Positions 16,340 through 26,378 of a stretch of 64,000 nt of DNA are shown here, piece by piece. How positions within the stretch are numbered: the stretch's first letter is position 1; every line of letters begins with the position of its first letter. Below the pieces are notes generated by a model, which saw only the letters and a list, made by a program, of their open reading frames with translations, ran no database searches and was not told the origin of the DNA. The DNA lies in contig CAIUSO010000132.1 of assembly GCA_903901875.1 (NCBI GenBank), forward strand, positions 1-64,000, given 5' to 3'. The translations under genes and the position numbers were made by a program. The stretch comes from an uncultured Geobacteraceae bacterium (GTDB lineage: Bacteria > Desulfobacterota > Desulfuromonadia > Geobacterales > Pseudopelobacteraceae).

Positions 16340-18448
16340 CTACGGAGTTTCGATCTTCGAGCCGTCCGGGTTAAGGCCAAGGGCTTCCTTGCGGGAGAGC
16401 TTGATCTTGCCGTTCTTATCAATTCCGATGCATTTTACCAGCACTTTATCACCTTCATTCAGGACATCGGTCACAACCTTGACACGGGCCGTATCCAGTT
16501 CTGAAATATGAACCAGACCGTCAGTGCCAGGCATGATTTCAACAAACGCACCGAAATCCATGATTTTACGAACGGTGCCCATGTAGAGTTTACCCTCTTC
16601 GGCCTCATCGGTCAGCCCGCGAATCATCTGTATTGCCAGGTCGCATGCTTCCTTGTTGGTGCTGGCAATATTGATACGACCGGTATCATCGATATCGATG
16701 GTAACGCCGGTGGTTTCGGTGATGTTACGGATATTCTTGCCGCCGGTACCGATGACGTCGCGGATGCGGTCGGTTTTAACGTAGATTGTAGTGATACGTG
16801 GAGCAAACGGAGACATTTCAGCACGGGGTGCTGCCAACGTTTCCGCCATTTTACCAAGGATATGGAGACGCCCTTCACGTGCCTGCTTCAGAGCCTGCTG
16901 CATAATCTCTTTGGTCACGCCGCCAATTTTGATGTCCATCTGCAGTGCGGTAACCCCTTCGGCCGTACCGGCAACTTTGAAGTCCATGTCACCCAGGTGA
17001 TCTTCGTCACCAAGGATGTCTGACAGGATGGCAAACTTCTCCCCTTCCTTGATCAGTCCCATGGCAATACCGGCCACCGGTGCGGTTACCGGGATACCGG
17101 CATCCATCATGGAGAGACAGCCGCCGCAGACGGCAGCCATTGACGAGGAGCCGTTACTTTCCAGTGTCTCGGAAACGATACGGATCGTGTAGGGAAAATC
17201 ATCATGGAGTGGCAGAACAGCGGCAAGAGCGCGCTCGGCCAACATGCCGTGGCCGATTTCGCGGCGACCGGGTCCGAGGCGGAAACTGGTTTCACCAACG
17301 GAGAACGGGGGAAAGTTATAATGGAGCAGGAAGCGTTTCCGTGAACCACCGTACAGGGTATCGATGCGCTGTTCGTCACTGGAGGTGCCGAGGGTTGCGG
17401 CAACCAGTGCCTGTGTCTCGCCACGGGTAAAGAGAGCAGAACCATGGACGCGGGGCAGAAAGCCGGTTTCGGTGGTGATGGGGCGAATGGTATCGGTGGT
17501 ACGGCCATCGATACGGATGCCGGTATCAAGGATGTCGGCACGAACCCGCTCATATTCAAAGTCACCCAGAAATGCCTTAATCCCTTTGGCCGAACCTTCG
17601 AACTCTTCTTTGAGAGCTTCAATGGTTTCGGCTTTGATCAGATCGATCTGGTCATGGCGCTCATTTTTCCCTTTCAGCTTGACCGCTTCGCCGATCCGGT
17701 CATAGGCAAGCTCACGAACCCGTGCCAGCAACACTTCGTTTACCTGGGCAGGAACCACGGTACGCTTGGCAACACCGGCCATTTTCTGCAGTTCCAGCTG
17801 TGCTTCAATCAGCGGCAACATCGCTTCTTTGGCAAAAAAGACCGCTTCAAGCAGATCCGCTTCGGAAACAAACTTCGCTTCACCTTCAACCATGATGACC
17901 GCGTCACGACTGGCAGCAACAACAATTTCGAGGTCGCTTTTTTCCAGCTGTTCGGCAGAAGGGTTGCAAATGAACTGACCCTCAACGCGGGCAACCTTGG
18001 CACCGGCAATGGGACCGTTGAACGGGATATCGGAAATCATCAGCGCAGCAGAAGCACCAAGCATTGAAAGGATGCCCGGGTCATTATCCTGATCGGCGGA
18101 CACAACGGTCGCAATCACCTGGGTGTCGTTCAGGAAGGTCTCGGGAAACAGCGGACGGATCGGACGGTCGATGAGACGGCAGATCAGGGTTTCCGGATCG
18201 GAAGGACGCGCCTCACGCTTGAAAAAGCCCCCCGGAATTTTGCCACCGGCATAGGCCTTCTCGGTGTAGTTGACGGTTAACGGAAAAAAATCCTGCCCCT
18301 CTTTTGCTTCTTTGGAAGCCACAACGGTGACAAGCACCACCGTATCGCCACAACTGACCACCACAGCACCACTGGCCTGTTTGGCCATTTTGCCGGTGGA
18401 AAGCGTTATCGTTCTGCCGCCAAACTCAACCTGTACACTCTGTTCCAT
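16340..18448 (-). CDS. pnp: Polyribonucleotide nucleotidyltransferase (PNPase)
   Basis: 3'-to-5' phosphorolytic exoribonuclease of the RNA degradosome. Two RNase PH-like domains (about 1-215 and 305-545) flank an all-helical linker; the second contains [23 protein letters not shown] and the catalytic [22 protein letters not shown] domain (about 555-615, [17 protein letters not shown]) and an S1 domain (about 620-690, [24 protein letters not shown]) follow. Length 702 is standard. It follows rpsO across a terminator-like hairpin, the same arrangement as in E. coli, where read-through and processing set pnp levels. Confidence 0.97.
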   Translation of the reverse strand: MEQSVQVEFGGRTITLSTGKMAKQASGAVVVSCGDTVVLVTVVASKEAKEGQDFFPLTVNYTEKAYAGGKIPGGFFKREARPSDPETLICRLIDRPIRPLFPETFLNDTQVIATVVSADQDNDPGILSMLGASAALMISDIPFNGPIAGAKVARVEGQFICNPSAEQLEKSDLEIVVAASRDAVIMVEGEAKFVSEADLLEAVFFAKEAMLPLIEAQLELQKMAGVAKRTVVPAQVNEVLLARVRELAYDRIGEAVKLKGKNERHDQIDLIKAETIEALKEEFEGSAKGIKAFLGDFEYERVRADILDTGIRIDGRTTDTIRPITTETGFLPRVHGSALFTRGETQALVAATLGTSSDEQRIDTLYGGSRKRFLLHYNFPPFSVGETSFRLGPGRREIGHGMLAERALAAVLPLHDDFPYTIRIVSETLESNGSSSMAAVCGGCLSMMDAGIPVTAPVAGIAMGLIKEGEKFAILSDILGDEDHLGDMDFKVAGTAEGVTALQMDIKIGGVTKEIMQQALKQAREGRLHILGKMAETLAAPRAEMSPFAPRITTIYVKTDRIRDVIGTGGKNIRNITETTGVTIDIDDTGRINIASTNKEACDLAIQMIRGLTDEAEEGKLYMGTVRKIMDFGAFVEIMPGTDGLVHISELDTARVKVVTDVLNEGDKVLVKCIGIDKNGKIKLSRKEALGLNPDGSKIETP

Positions 18449-18531
18449 TGGTAAATCTCCTCTTCTGGTTGCGTTGGGGCCGTCGCTACAACCGTTGCGT
18501 AGATCGCAGCGGCTCTATCCACGCCCCCAAC

Positions 18532-18560
18532 AAAAATAAAAAGGGCCGCATGGCCCTTTC
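18532..18560 (-). terminator. Terminator or attenuator between rpsO and pnp
   Basis: AAAGGGCC (18540-18547) pairs with GGCCCTTT (18552-18559) around a GCAT loop; on the minus strand it is followed by TTTTTATTTTT. It sits 63 bases past rpsO and 84 bases before the pnp start, so part of rpsO transcription would stop here and the rest continue into pnp. Confidence 0.85.
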
Positions 18561-18622
18561 ATACAATGAGCACCCCGTAAACAGGCGCGGTATAACTGCG
18601 GTTGCAGGTATACCGCCCCCTT

Positions 18623-18889
18623 CTATCTACGGATGCCGAGTCGTTCAATAACCGTTTTGTATCTAGCCAGCTCTTTACCCTTCAGGTAGTCGAGCAGGCG
18701 TCTTCTCTGACCTACAAGCTTAAGAAGGCCACGGCGGCTGTGGTGATCTTTTTTGTGGGTTTTGAAGTGCTCGGTCAGATAGGTAATCCGCTCGGTCAGT
18801 ATGGCAATCTGAACTTCCGGTGAACCGGTATCGCTGTCATGTTTCTTGAATGCGTTGATAATCTCCTGCTTTTTTTCGGTTGCCAGCAC
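18623..18889 (-). CDS. rpsO: Ribosomal protein S15
   Basis: Primary 16S rRNA-binding protein of the small subunit platform. The sequence from [34 protein letters not shown] through [31 protein letters not shown] is unmistakable. The ORF is open to an ATG at 18904, but GGAGGAG lies inside that extension, and the GTG at 18889 lies seven bases downstream of it and gives the expected 88-residue protein; I therefore place the start at GTG. Confidence 0.95.
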   Translation of the reverse strand: MLATEKKQEIINAFKKHDSDTGSPEVQIAILTERITYLTEHFKTHKKDHHSRRGLLKLVGQRRRLLDYLKGKELARYKTVIERLGIRR

Positions 18890-18969
18890 AGTCAACTCCT
18901 CCATTTACCTGATTAATGTGGTGATACGAAACGGGATGTTCCCATAAAACGTATAAAATAAGTTGTTCT

Positions 18970-18998
18970 ATTTATCACAGTCGCACTTCATTTGTAAA
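18970..18998 (-). promoter_or_regulatory. rpsO: Candidate sigma-70 promoter of rpsO-pnp
   Basis: On the minus strand TTTACA (18993-18998) is separated by 17 bases from ATAAAT (18970-18975), preceded by a TGTG that could act as an extended -10 element. It lies about 80 bases upstream of the rpsO start in a non-coding AT-rich stretch. Match to consensus is moderate. Confidence 0.45.
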
Positions 18999-19070
18999 GT
19001 ATTAACTTGAAAGAGAATGTGGATTTGAGATGTGCCTGCCATCGCAGGGGGGACAGACCCCGGAATAAAC

Positions 19071-22067
19071 CTAAGTCCGACAGACTCCGAGCGACCGAAT
19101 CACCTCGCTCAGGACACTCATCTTATATGGTTTTTGAATAAAACCGGCCAGACCCTTGCCAACAAACTTCTGGGTGACCTCCTGCTCGTTAAAGCCGCTG
19201 GACATGATCACGTTAAGGGCCGGGTTAATCCGGAGCAGCTCCCTGAAGCATTGTTCACCATCCATATGGGGCATGGTCAAATCAAGAATAACGAAGGTAA
19301 TGTGCGGGTTCGCCTTATATATTTCCACCGCTTCCCGGCCATCATTTGCCGTTATCGTCGAAAAACCCAATTCCGAGAGCATCTCCCGCCCGATACCCCG
19401 CACCGACTCCTCATCATCCACCAGCAGCACCGTGCCGCACCCTGTCCAGCCATCTCCCGCAGACACCCCGTTGAACAGTTCGGCCGGTTTTCCGGAAGCG
19501 GGAAGAAGCACCTTGAAGGTGGTCCCCTTCTTCGGCTCGCTATAGACCTTTATGGCACCTTTGTGCCCCCGGACAATACCGAGTACGGCTGCCATGCCAA
19601 GTCCTCTGCCGGTAAATTTAGTGGTAAAAAACGGGTCAAACAGCTTGGCCATGACACTCTTATCCATACCGCAGCCGCTGTCAGCCACTTCAAGAAAAAC
19701 GTAGAGACCGGCGGTAATATGTTCATCAAGCCATACATCCTTCAGGTACTGTTTATCGCAATCCATGCAGCCGGTGGTGATGGCAATCACTCCGCTCCGG
19801 TCTCCGATAGCCTCCGACGAGTTAATGACAAGGTTCATCACTATCTGACGAATCTGTGTCGCATCGGCCTCAACCAGAGGAAGGTGTGGATGGAGATTGA
19901 GGCGAAGTACCGCCTTCTTCGAGATGGAGACCTCCAGCATATGGAGCATGTCTTCAAGAAGGTTATTAAGATCTATGTTCTCGACCACAAATTTACCTTT
20001 ACCAGAATAGGCAAGCATCTGCTTGGCCAGGTCGGCGGCGCGGGCGGCCGCCTGCTCAATGCGGTGGAGATTTTCCGTGGCGGGGGATTCCTTATTTATC
20101 CGCATCAGTGCCAAATCGGCATTGCCGATAATCGCCATCAGAATATTGTTGAAGTCGTGGGCAATGCCCCCTGCCAGCACCCCCAGACTTTCCAGTTTCT
20201 GGGCGTGGAGCAGCTGTTTCTCCAGCTGTTGTTGTTCGGCTTCGGCACGCTTGCGATCCGTAACATCAAGCGCAAAGCCGTTTATCATACCATGTGGGGC
20301 ATCCAGAAAGGCATAAAGGGATAAAGTTTTTACCGTGTCATTCTTTAATTGAACCGTTACTTCGTGCCCCAGCACCTTGTTGTTCTTCAGCAGCAGCCCG
20401 ATAAATTCGTCATATTTTTCCGGACTGCCCCACCGATCCATAACAGGGGAATAATGTGCGTAAAATTCCTCTTCACTTGCACATTCGAACTGTTGCACCA
20501 GTACCGGACTCACATAATGATATTTCCCCGCCAATTCTTTCTTGAATACACCGATCGGAGCATTTTCTATAATATGGCGATATCGGGTTTCACTGTCCCG
20601 CAGACCTTCTTTAGCACGCCTGATTTCCGTAATATCTATCCCCATACCGATCAGCAGGGGCGCATCGTCAATGACGGACAACTGCCCGGTGAGATAATAG
20701 GGTGTGGATACCCCCTCTTTATTCCGCAACTCCGCTTCAACAAAAGATGAGCCCTGCTCAAAGACCTCATGTATCCTCTCCGAGACACCCTTTTTTTCAT
20801 CTTCACCGAATAACTCCTGAAGAGCCATTGTTGACACTTCATGGGGTAAATAGCCGGTAATCTCGTAGAATTTGTCATTAACCCTGATAATACGCCCGTC
20901 CCTGTCAAGGACGTAAAAGATACCGGGAAGACTGTTGATAACCGAATCAGAGAACTGCATTGACTTCAAGAGTGCATCTTCCCGCTGCGCGAGTTTTTGG
21001 GCCATTGAATCAAATGAAACGGCCAGGCGCCCCAACTCTCCCCCTTTGACAAGAGTGGCAACCGGTGCCTGGTGATCACCGTCGGAAAGTCGAAGAGAAG
21101 CCTTTTCCAGCAGCTCAATCCGGGAAACAATCGAACTGGTGCCGATAAAGCTGGAAAAAAAGTAGGCAACTCCCAGAACAAGGCTGAGAAAAGTTAAATT
21201 TCTCAGCAGTTGAGTATTTGCATCGGACAGAACCGATTCCACCGGAATACCGGCCCTGATATACATGTACGGTGTCGCTTCACTTTCAAGGCGAAATTTA
21301 CGGGTGGTAATAATCCGCTCATCGCCGGAAGCCACACTGACACCACGGGCCGTCATTTCGTCGGGTCCTTCCTGGATGAGCTGAAACAGCTGAGAGTCCG
21401 TCGGCTTGCCAATATATTTTTCCGGTTCGACCCCCCGATACAGTGTGACCCCTTTATGATCGAGCAGCGCAAAACTGGCGCTATGGGGCAACCTGCTTCG
21501 CTCAAGAATCTGGGCATATTTTTCCAGGAGAAAACCGACGGAAATAACTCCGGTAACCGTACCGTTGATGTCTTTTATGGGGTAACTGAAATTGAAGGTG
21601 GGACGATTAATAGCCCGTGAAACCACATATTCACCCGATGACAATTCACCGCTTTTCAAGGCGTTTTTGAAATATCTCCGATCCGCTACGATAAAAGGAC
21701 CTTTAACCGGCACCGCAGTGGCCCATACCGTTCCTGACAGGTCCGCAATAAATATATTAGATACTTCGGGGTTTAATTTGAGGATTTCACCAAGGAGGGG
21801 AGTTACTTTTATTGCATCCTGCTGCTTAACTTCAGACAGTTGGGATAAAGCCATCATCAGCTGGCGGGCCGATGCGATTTTGTTTTGTTGCTCATAGGCT
21901 ATCCGGTCGGCAAGTTTCCGCGTCTCCATGGCGGCACTATTCATCGCCTCCGTTCTCTGCCGGATACCGGAGTGAATAATCAAGCCCACAACCGGAAGCG
22001 CCATGATCATAACAATGAGCCGCAACTGATATTTTATCGGCATCCGGTGGAGGAGTGACATACGCAT
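19071..22067 (-). CDS. Hybrid histidine kinase: dCACHE, HAMP, two PAS, HisKA, HATPase, REC
   Basis: A 998-residue membrane kinase. Helix 1 (about 14-32) and helix 2 (about 288-310) enclose a periplasmic double-CACHE ligand-binding domain (NIFIADLSGTVWATAVPV..., FNFSYPIKDINGTVTGVISV). HAMP follows (about 311-370), then PAS domains at about 377-490 and 500-610. The HisKA motif LGVLAGGIAHDFNNIL gives H637; the ATPase box includes NLVINSSEAIG and DSGCGM with GRGLGMAAV. The C-terminal receiver has D929 (VILDLTMPHMDG). The second gene of a two-gene operon, 17 bases after the CHASE kinase. Small organic molecules are usual CACHE ligands; none can be named. Confidence 0.88.
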   Translation of the reverse strand: MRMSLLHRMPIKYQLRLIVMIMALPVVGLIIHSGIRQRTEAMNSAAMETRKLADRIAYEQQNKIASARQLMMALSQLSEVKQQDAIKVTPLLGEILKLNPEVSNIFIADLSGTVWATAVPVKGPFIVADRRYFKNALKSGELSSGEYVVSRAINRPTFNFSYPIKDINGTVTGVISVGFLLEKYAQILERSRLPHSASFALLDHKGVTLYRGVEPEKYIGKPTDSQLFQLIQEGPDEMTARGVSVASGDERIITTRKFRLESEATPYMYIRAGIPVESVLSDANTQLLRNLTFLSLVLGVAYFFSSFIGTSSIVSRIELLEKASLRLSDGDHQAPVATLVKGGELGRLAVSFDSMAQKLAQREDALLKSMQFSDSVINSLPGIFYVLDRDGRIIRVNDKFYEITGYLPHEVSTMALQELFGEDEKKGVSERIHEVFEQGSSFVEAELRNKEGVSTPYYLTGQLSVIDDAPLLIGMGIDITEIRRAKEGLRDSETRYRHIIENAPIGVFKKELAGKYHYVSPVLVQQFECASEEEFYAHYSPVMDRWGSPEKYDEFIGLLLKNNKVLGHEVTVQLKNDTVKTLSLYAFLDAPHGMINGFALDVTDRKRAEAEQQQLEKQLLHAQKLESLGVLAGGIAHDFNNILMAIIGNADLALMRINKESPATENLHRIEQAAARAADLAKQMLAYSGKGKFVVENIDLNNLLEDMLHMLEVSISKKAVLRLNLHPHLPLVEADATQIRQIVMNLVINSSEAIGDRSGVIAITTGCMDCDKQYLKDVWLDEHITAGLYVFLEVADSGCGMDKSVMAKLFDPFFTTKFTGRGLGMAAVLGIVRGHKGAIKVYSEPKKGTTFKVLLPASGKPAELFNGVSAGDGWTGCGTVLLVDDEESVRGIGREMLSELGFSTITANDGREAVEIYKANPHITFVILDLTMPHMDGEQCFRELLRINPALNVIMSSGFNEQEVTQKFVGKGLAGFIQKPYKMSVLSEVIRSLGVCRT

Positions 22068-22084
22068 TTCCCTCGTGGATCAGT

Positions 22085-25000
22085 TTAGTGTGCTGGACGC
22101 ATAAAATCTTTTAACGCAGTGACAAGACGCTCAAGTTCACCGGCAAACAGAGTGACGGAACTCTCGATTGAATCAGACGGTTCGTCGGTTTCAATGGCTG
22201 TTTCCACCATCTGCGCCAATCTTTGCAATTTTTCTGCCCCTATGATTCCGGCGGTACTTTTTACGGTATGGGCGTGACGGATGGCAGCTCCCCGATCCCC
22301 TTTACGTAACGCATCCAGAATGATCCTTCCGAACTCCTCCCGGTTCTCCACAAAGGAGGCCATCAAGCGCAGGTATATCTCCGTTCTGCCATCAAGACGT
22401 TCCAGGGCGGCAGCAACATCCAGGCCCTCAATGCCCGTTGGCAACTGTTTCTCATGTTCCAAGCCGGCGACCACCCCACGGGACGGTTCGGGGAATGTAT
22501 CGACCACACGATGAACATCCGGTTCCGTGAAATCATCGGCACCAACGGGACTGCCACCCGGCGTCCCGCCGTCAAGAAACGAATTAATAACCTGCAACAT
22601 CATGCGAAAATCGATCGGCTTCGTAATATGTGCGTCCATACCGGACTGCAGGATTCGTTTATGGTCATCCTGCATGGCATGGGCTGTCATGGCAATGATC
22701 GGCAATTCATCAAAACGTCCGTCGCTTCTGATCAGGCGTGTGGCCTCAAAGCCATCCATCTCCGGCATCTGAATATCCATCAACACCAGTTGATACGTAA
22801 TATCGCCGGTACAGACCATGGACACCGCTTCCCTGCCGTTGACAGCCACATCTATGTCGGCAGCGGTATTTTTGAGCAGTTCCAGGGCCAACTCCTGATT
22901 AATCACATTATCTTCGACGAGGAGAATACGATTCCCGGAAAAATTGAACGACGTGAGAAAATCCATGGTATCACGGGAGCTGTCAACGCTCCGCGTATTC
23001 AAGGTATCGGTCTGGCCGATGCCAAACCACGCGGTAAAGCAGAAGTTACTCCCCTTTCCCGGGATACTTTCACACCAGATGCTCCCTTCCATCATCTCAA
23101 CCAACAACTTTGAGATCGAGAGTCCCAGGCCGGTGCCGCCATACTGGCGGGTAGTACTGGCATCGGCCTGGGTAAAGGGGCTGAAGAGCCGGTTGAACTG
23201 TTCCGAGGAGATGCCGATACCGGTATCACGAATTGAAAAGAGCAACTGCTGCCGGCCGTATTCCTCCTTGAGCAGCGACACCTCAAGCTCTATTTCCCCT
23301 TGCGCGGTAAACTTGACGGCATTACTCAACAGGTTGACCACGACCTGCACCAGACGGTAGGGGTCCCCCACCAAAAACGGTGCAATGTCAGCGGAAGAAC
23401 TCTTCAAGAGACGCAGCCCTTTTCTCTGGGCCAACTGATGCACCATACCCAGCGCATTATCGATCACAATGGCCGAGCTGAACGATATTTCTTCAAAGGA
23501 GAGCATGCCGGTTTCAATTTTGGAAAAATCAAGAATATCGTTTATGGTATTAAGCAACAGTTCACCGGACGAGTGGATTCTCTCGATGTAGGTAAGCTGG
23601 GTTGGGGTTAGGGTAAAACTCCGCATCAGTGAGGAATAGCCAATAACCGCATTCAAGGGTGTCCGTATTTCGTGGCTCATATTGGCAAGAAATCTGCTCT
23701 TGGCAGTATTGGCTGCCTCGGCTGCCAGATAGGCCTGTTCGCGCTCGGCTTCGATCCGCTTACGGTGGGTTATGTCACTATCAACGCCACGATATCCGGT
23801 AAAGTTTCCCTGTTCGTCACTGACCGGCACACCATTGGTCAACAGCAGCACCAGGGTGCCGTTTTTATGAAAATTCCAGTTTTCCAGATTGATGATACGG
23901 TCCCTTCGACCACATACTTCAGCAAAGGTGGCGGAGATTTTTTGAACCTCATCTGGCGGCATGAAATCAAATGGGGTTTTACCGATGAGCTCCTCCGGTG
24001 AGTAACCAAGCACCGCTTCCACCTGGGGGGAACAGTAGATATAGCGTCCCTGGTCATCCACTTCCCACACCCAGTCGGATAAGGTGAGAATGATGGCATT
24101 GAGGGTTTCGTAGGCTGTCTTTACCTTACTGTTGGCGTCCCTGATGGCACTGTCCGCCAGCTTGAGTCCGGTAATGTCGTACACCACCCCCGCCATCCTG
24201 AGTGGTGCTCCCTGATCATCCCGTTCCAGCAGGGCATGTACTTTCAGGTGGCGCTCCGAACCATCGGGCCACTGAACCCGAAATTCTGAACTGACCTCCT
24301 TCTCCCCCTGGGATGCAGAAATAATTTCCGCCTCAACCCGTTCCCGATCATCGGGATGCACACGCTCTTTCCAGATTGCGGTAACATCTGCCGTTTCAAC
24401 CGGAGGAGTCCCAAAGAGACGGTACATCCATTCATCCCATATAAACGTATTGTCACGCAGATACCAGTCCCACACGCCAATACCACCGGAATTGACCGCG
24501 AGCCGGAAACGGTTATGCAAAATTTCCAGCCGCATTTTTTGTTCAACCACTTCCTGGGACATCGAACGGGCAAAGGTCATGGCCTTGTTTCTGGTGTTCA
24601 GTAACAAAGAACTAATCCAGGTAAGCAGCAGCGATGTTAAAACGCCGATGGCCAGAACGGAGCGAGTATGCCCTTTTTCCAGCCGCCGGGAAAAATCTGG
24701 CAGCGTTTTAAAATTTATACACCACGTTTTCCCGTACAAATTAATTTTGGTCTGACTGGAGAAAACCGGAGTATATCCTGCGGGGACGACCTGCGGGGCC
24801 ACCTGGGTACTCGAAAACATCAGGGAATCTTTACTTCCCGTTTCATCGCCATACAGCTCGAATGCCACATCCTGGGGAAGTTTTTCCAGGGTGCCAAGAA
24901 CAAAATCATTCATTCTGATCGGTGAATATACCAATCCCCGAAACGCGCTCCGACGCTGTTCAACCGAATCTTTCGGCATCCCCAACCGGTAGACCGGTGC

Positions 25001-25690
25001 GTACATGAGCATGCCCGACTGTTTATCCTTGTCGGTCTCCTGCACCAGAATTATTTTGGCGGCAACCGTCGTTTTTCCACTGTCAATCGCTTTATCAATG
25101 GCTTCATGCCGCACCGACTCGGTATACATATCGTAACCGAATGCCCGCTGATTTCTCCAGCTGAACGGTTCAAGATAGATAATTGAAGTGTAATGGGGGC
25201 GGATTCCTTCAGGTTTTATGACATATTCCGGGAAACCTTCCCGGTGAAGAGCCTTTTCGTTGGCCACTTTTTCCTGGGGAGAAAGCCAGATGCTGTAACC
25301 AACACCAAGGATGCCGGGGTGATTTTCATCAAGCTGGAGCGTGGAAACATACTCGCGCCACTCTTGGCGTGTCACCGTGTTACCGGCGTTGAACAACCCC
25401 ACTCCCCCCAGAAGTATCTGCTCATGGTCATGGAGTCGCCGCACAATATGTCCGGTGACATCCGAAACCATATCAGAATAAACCGCCTGGGCCTTGTCAC
25501 GGTAACTTTGGGAGAGCATCCACCAGGCGACCAGAGAGGCTCCCAGTGAAATACACAGAACAGCTATCGGCAAAAAACGGCAAGCAGATTGTGAACCGGC
25601 CTCGCCGCACAGCACAGGCAGTACCGGGTCAACGCCGATATCCCGACTATTTTCGTTTCCTGACATACTATTCATAGGCTTTATTCTCAT
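22085..25690 (-). CDS. Hybrid histidine kinase: CHASE, two PAS, HisKA, HATPase, REC, HPt
   Basis: A 1201-residue sensor with a full phosphorelay. Membrane helices at about 37-59 and 342-363 bound a periplasmic CHASE domain (GVGLFNAGNTVTRQEW...; GYSIWLSP...; IIYLEPFSWRNQRAFGYDM). Two PAS domains follow (about 400-505 and 525-645). Phospho-acceptors in order: H673 ([12 protein letters not shown]), D972 in the receiver (LVLMDIQMPEMDG) and H1141 in the HPt (HAHTVKSTAG). The kinase-to-HPt half is strikingly like the divergent gene at 26379, so the two are paralogues with swapped sensor halves. An ATG-rich start lets 25690 or ATG 25675 be used; I kept the longer form. Confidence 0.88.
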   Translation of the reverse strand: MRIKPMNSMSGNENSRDIGVDPVLPVLCGEAGSQSACRFLPIAVLCISLGASLVAWWMLSQSYRDKAQAVYSDMVSDVTGHIVRRLHDHEQILLGGVGLFNAGNTVTRQEWREYVSTLQLDENHPGILGVGYSIWLSPQEKVANEKALHREGFPEYVIKPEGIRPHYTSIIYLEPFSWRNQRAFGYDMYTESVRHEAIDKAIDSGKTTVAAKIILVQETDKDKQSGMLMYAPVYRLGMPKDSVEQRRSAFRGLVYSPIRMNDFVLGTLEKLPQDVAFELYGDETGSKDSLMFSSTQVAPQVVPAGYTPVFSSQTKINLYGKTWCINFKTLPDFSRRLEKGHTRSVLAIGVLTSLLLTWISSLLLNTRNKAMTFARSMSQEVVEQKMRLEILHNRFRLAVNSGGIGVWDWYLRDNTFIWDEWMYRLFGTPPVETADVTAIWKERVHPDDRERVEAEIISASQGEKEVSSEFRVQWPDGSERHLKVHALLERDDQGAPLRMAGVVYDITGLKLADSAIRDANSKVKTAYETLNAIILTLSDWVWEVDDQGRYIYCSPQVEAVLGYSPEELIGKTPFDFMPPDEVQKISATFAEVCGRRDRIINLENWNFHKNGTLVLLLTNGVPVSDEQGNFTGYRGVDSDITHRKRIEAEREQAYLAAEAANTAKSRFLANMSHEIRTPLNAVIGYSSLMRSFTLTPTQLTYIERIHSSGELLLNTINDILDFSKIETGMLSFEEISFSSAIVIDNALGMVHQLAQRKGLRLLKSSSADIAPFLVGDPYRLVQVVVNLLSNAVKFTAQGEIELEVSLLKEEYGRQQLLFSIRDTGIGISSEQFNRLFSPFTQADASTTRQYGGTGLGLSISKLLVEMMEGSIWCESIPGKGSNFCFTAWFGIGQTDTLNTRSVDSSRDTMDFLTSFNFSGNRILLVEDNVINQELALELLKNTAADIDVAVNGREAVSMVCTGDITYQLVLMDIQMPEMDGFEATRLIRSDGRFDELPIIAMTAHAMQDDHKRILQSGMDAHITKPIDFRMMLQVINSFLDGGTPGGSPVGADDFTEPDVHRVVDTFPEPSRGVVAGLEHEKQLPTGIEGLDVAAALERLDGRTEIYLRLMASFVENREEFGRIILDALRKGDRGAAIRHAHTVKSTAGIIGAEKLQRLAQMVETAIETDEPSDSIESSVTLFAGELERLVTALKDFMRPAH

Positions 25691-26001
25691 GAGTCAACTC
25701 TTATTTGCCTGCTACTAAGGTAGTGAGCACCAGTAAGTAGTTCGCCCTTCAGACAACGACGGGCGTGGCGTCACATCGTACAGATTCATATGTATTATAA
25801 GCTTTGTCAAGTGAATATACACGACAAATGAGTTAATGAGAATAATTTATTTATTGACAAAACAGTTCCCTCTATTCTACATTTCCAAGATACGTATTCA
25901 TTTCATAAAAATCAGCCGCCGGTACATAAGGTTTCGCTCTCATTGGGCGCACACGTTTCGCCTTACGTTAGTCCGTTGGCACCATTACAAGGGAATATCT
26001 C
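25691..26001. promoter_or_regulatory. Divergent promoter region between kinase operons
   Basis: 311 bp without a gene, AT-rich in the middle, separating two divergent signalling operons. On the plus strand TTGACA (25854-25859), an 18-base spacer and TACATT (25878-25883) form a plausible sigma-70 promoter about 110 bases before the regulator gene. On the minus strand there is a TATAAT (25794-25799) with a nearby TTGACA that is too close to pair with it. No operator repeat stood out. Confidence 0.5.
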
Positions 26002-26373
26002 ATGGCTCATATACTGGTAATTGATGATGATTCGGATATTCTCTACATCCTGACTGAATTGCTCACGGGTGAACATCATACCGTTGCAGTCGCTTCCGAC
26101 GGCAAGGCCGGCATAGCACTGGTCGTCGGGCAGAAGTTCGATTTGGTTATTACCGATATGGTAATGCCCGAAATGGATGGCATTGAGGTTATTTCCGCCA
26201 TCAGGGAGCGAGCTCCCGAAGTTCGTATCATTGTCCTCACCGGTGGCACGTCAAAACTTAACAAAGAATACCTCATGGCCATGGGCAAAGCCATGCATGC
26301 CAATAAGGTTATAGCCAAACCGATAAACTTCAAAGAGCTGAAAGAAGCGGTACACGACGTTTTAACCACGTAG
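26002..26373 (+). CDS. CheY-like single-domain response regulator
   Basis: A 123-residue stand-alone receiver: acidic pocket DDD (8-10), phospho-acceptor D52 (LVITDMVMPEMDG), switch threonine in VLTGG and the conserved lysine in VIAKPINF. There is no output domain, so signalling must be by protein contact or by passing phosphate to an HPt domain. It is the first gene of the rightward signalling operon, five bases before a hybrid kinase ending in REC and HPt, which makes it a natural relay intermediate or phosphate sink. The ATG follows AAGGGAAT. Confidence 0.9.
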   Translation: MAHILVIDDDSDILYILTELLTGEHHTVAVASDGKAGIALVVGQKFDLVITDMVMPEMDGIEVISAIRERAPEVRIIVLTGGTSKLNKEYLMAMGKAMHANKVIAKPINFKELKEAVHDVLTT

Positions 26374-26378
26374 CAGGC

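Noticed and set aside
19032-20324. 430-codon plus-strand open frame opposite a hybrid kinase
   Set aside because: Shadow of the HATPase and receiver coding region; it has no protein-like motifs.
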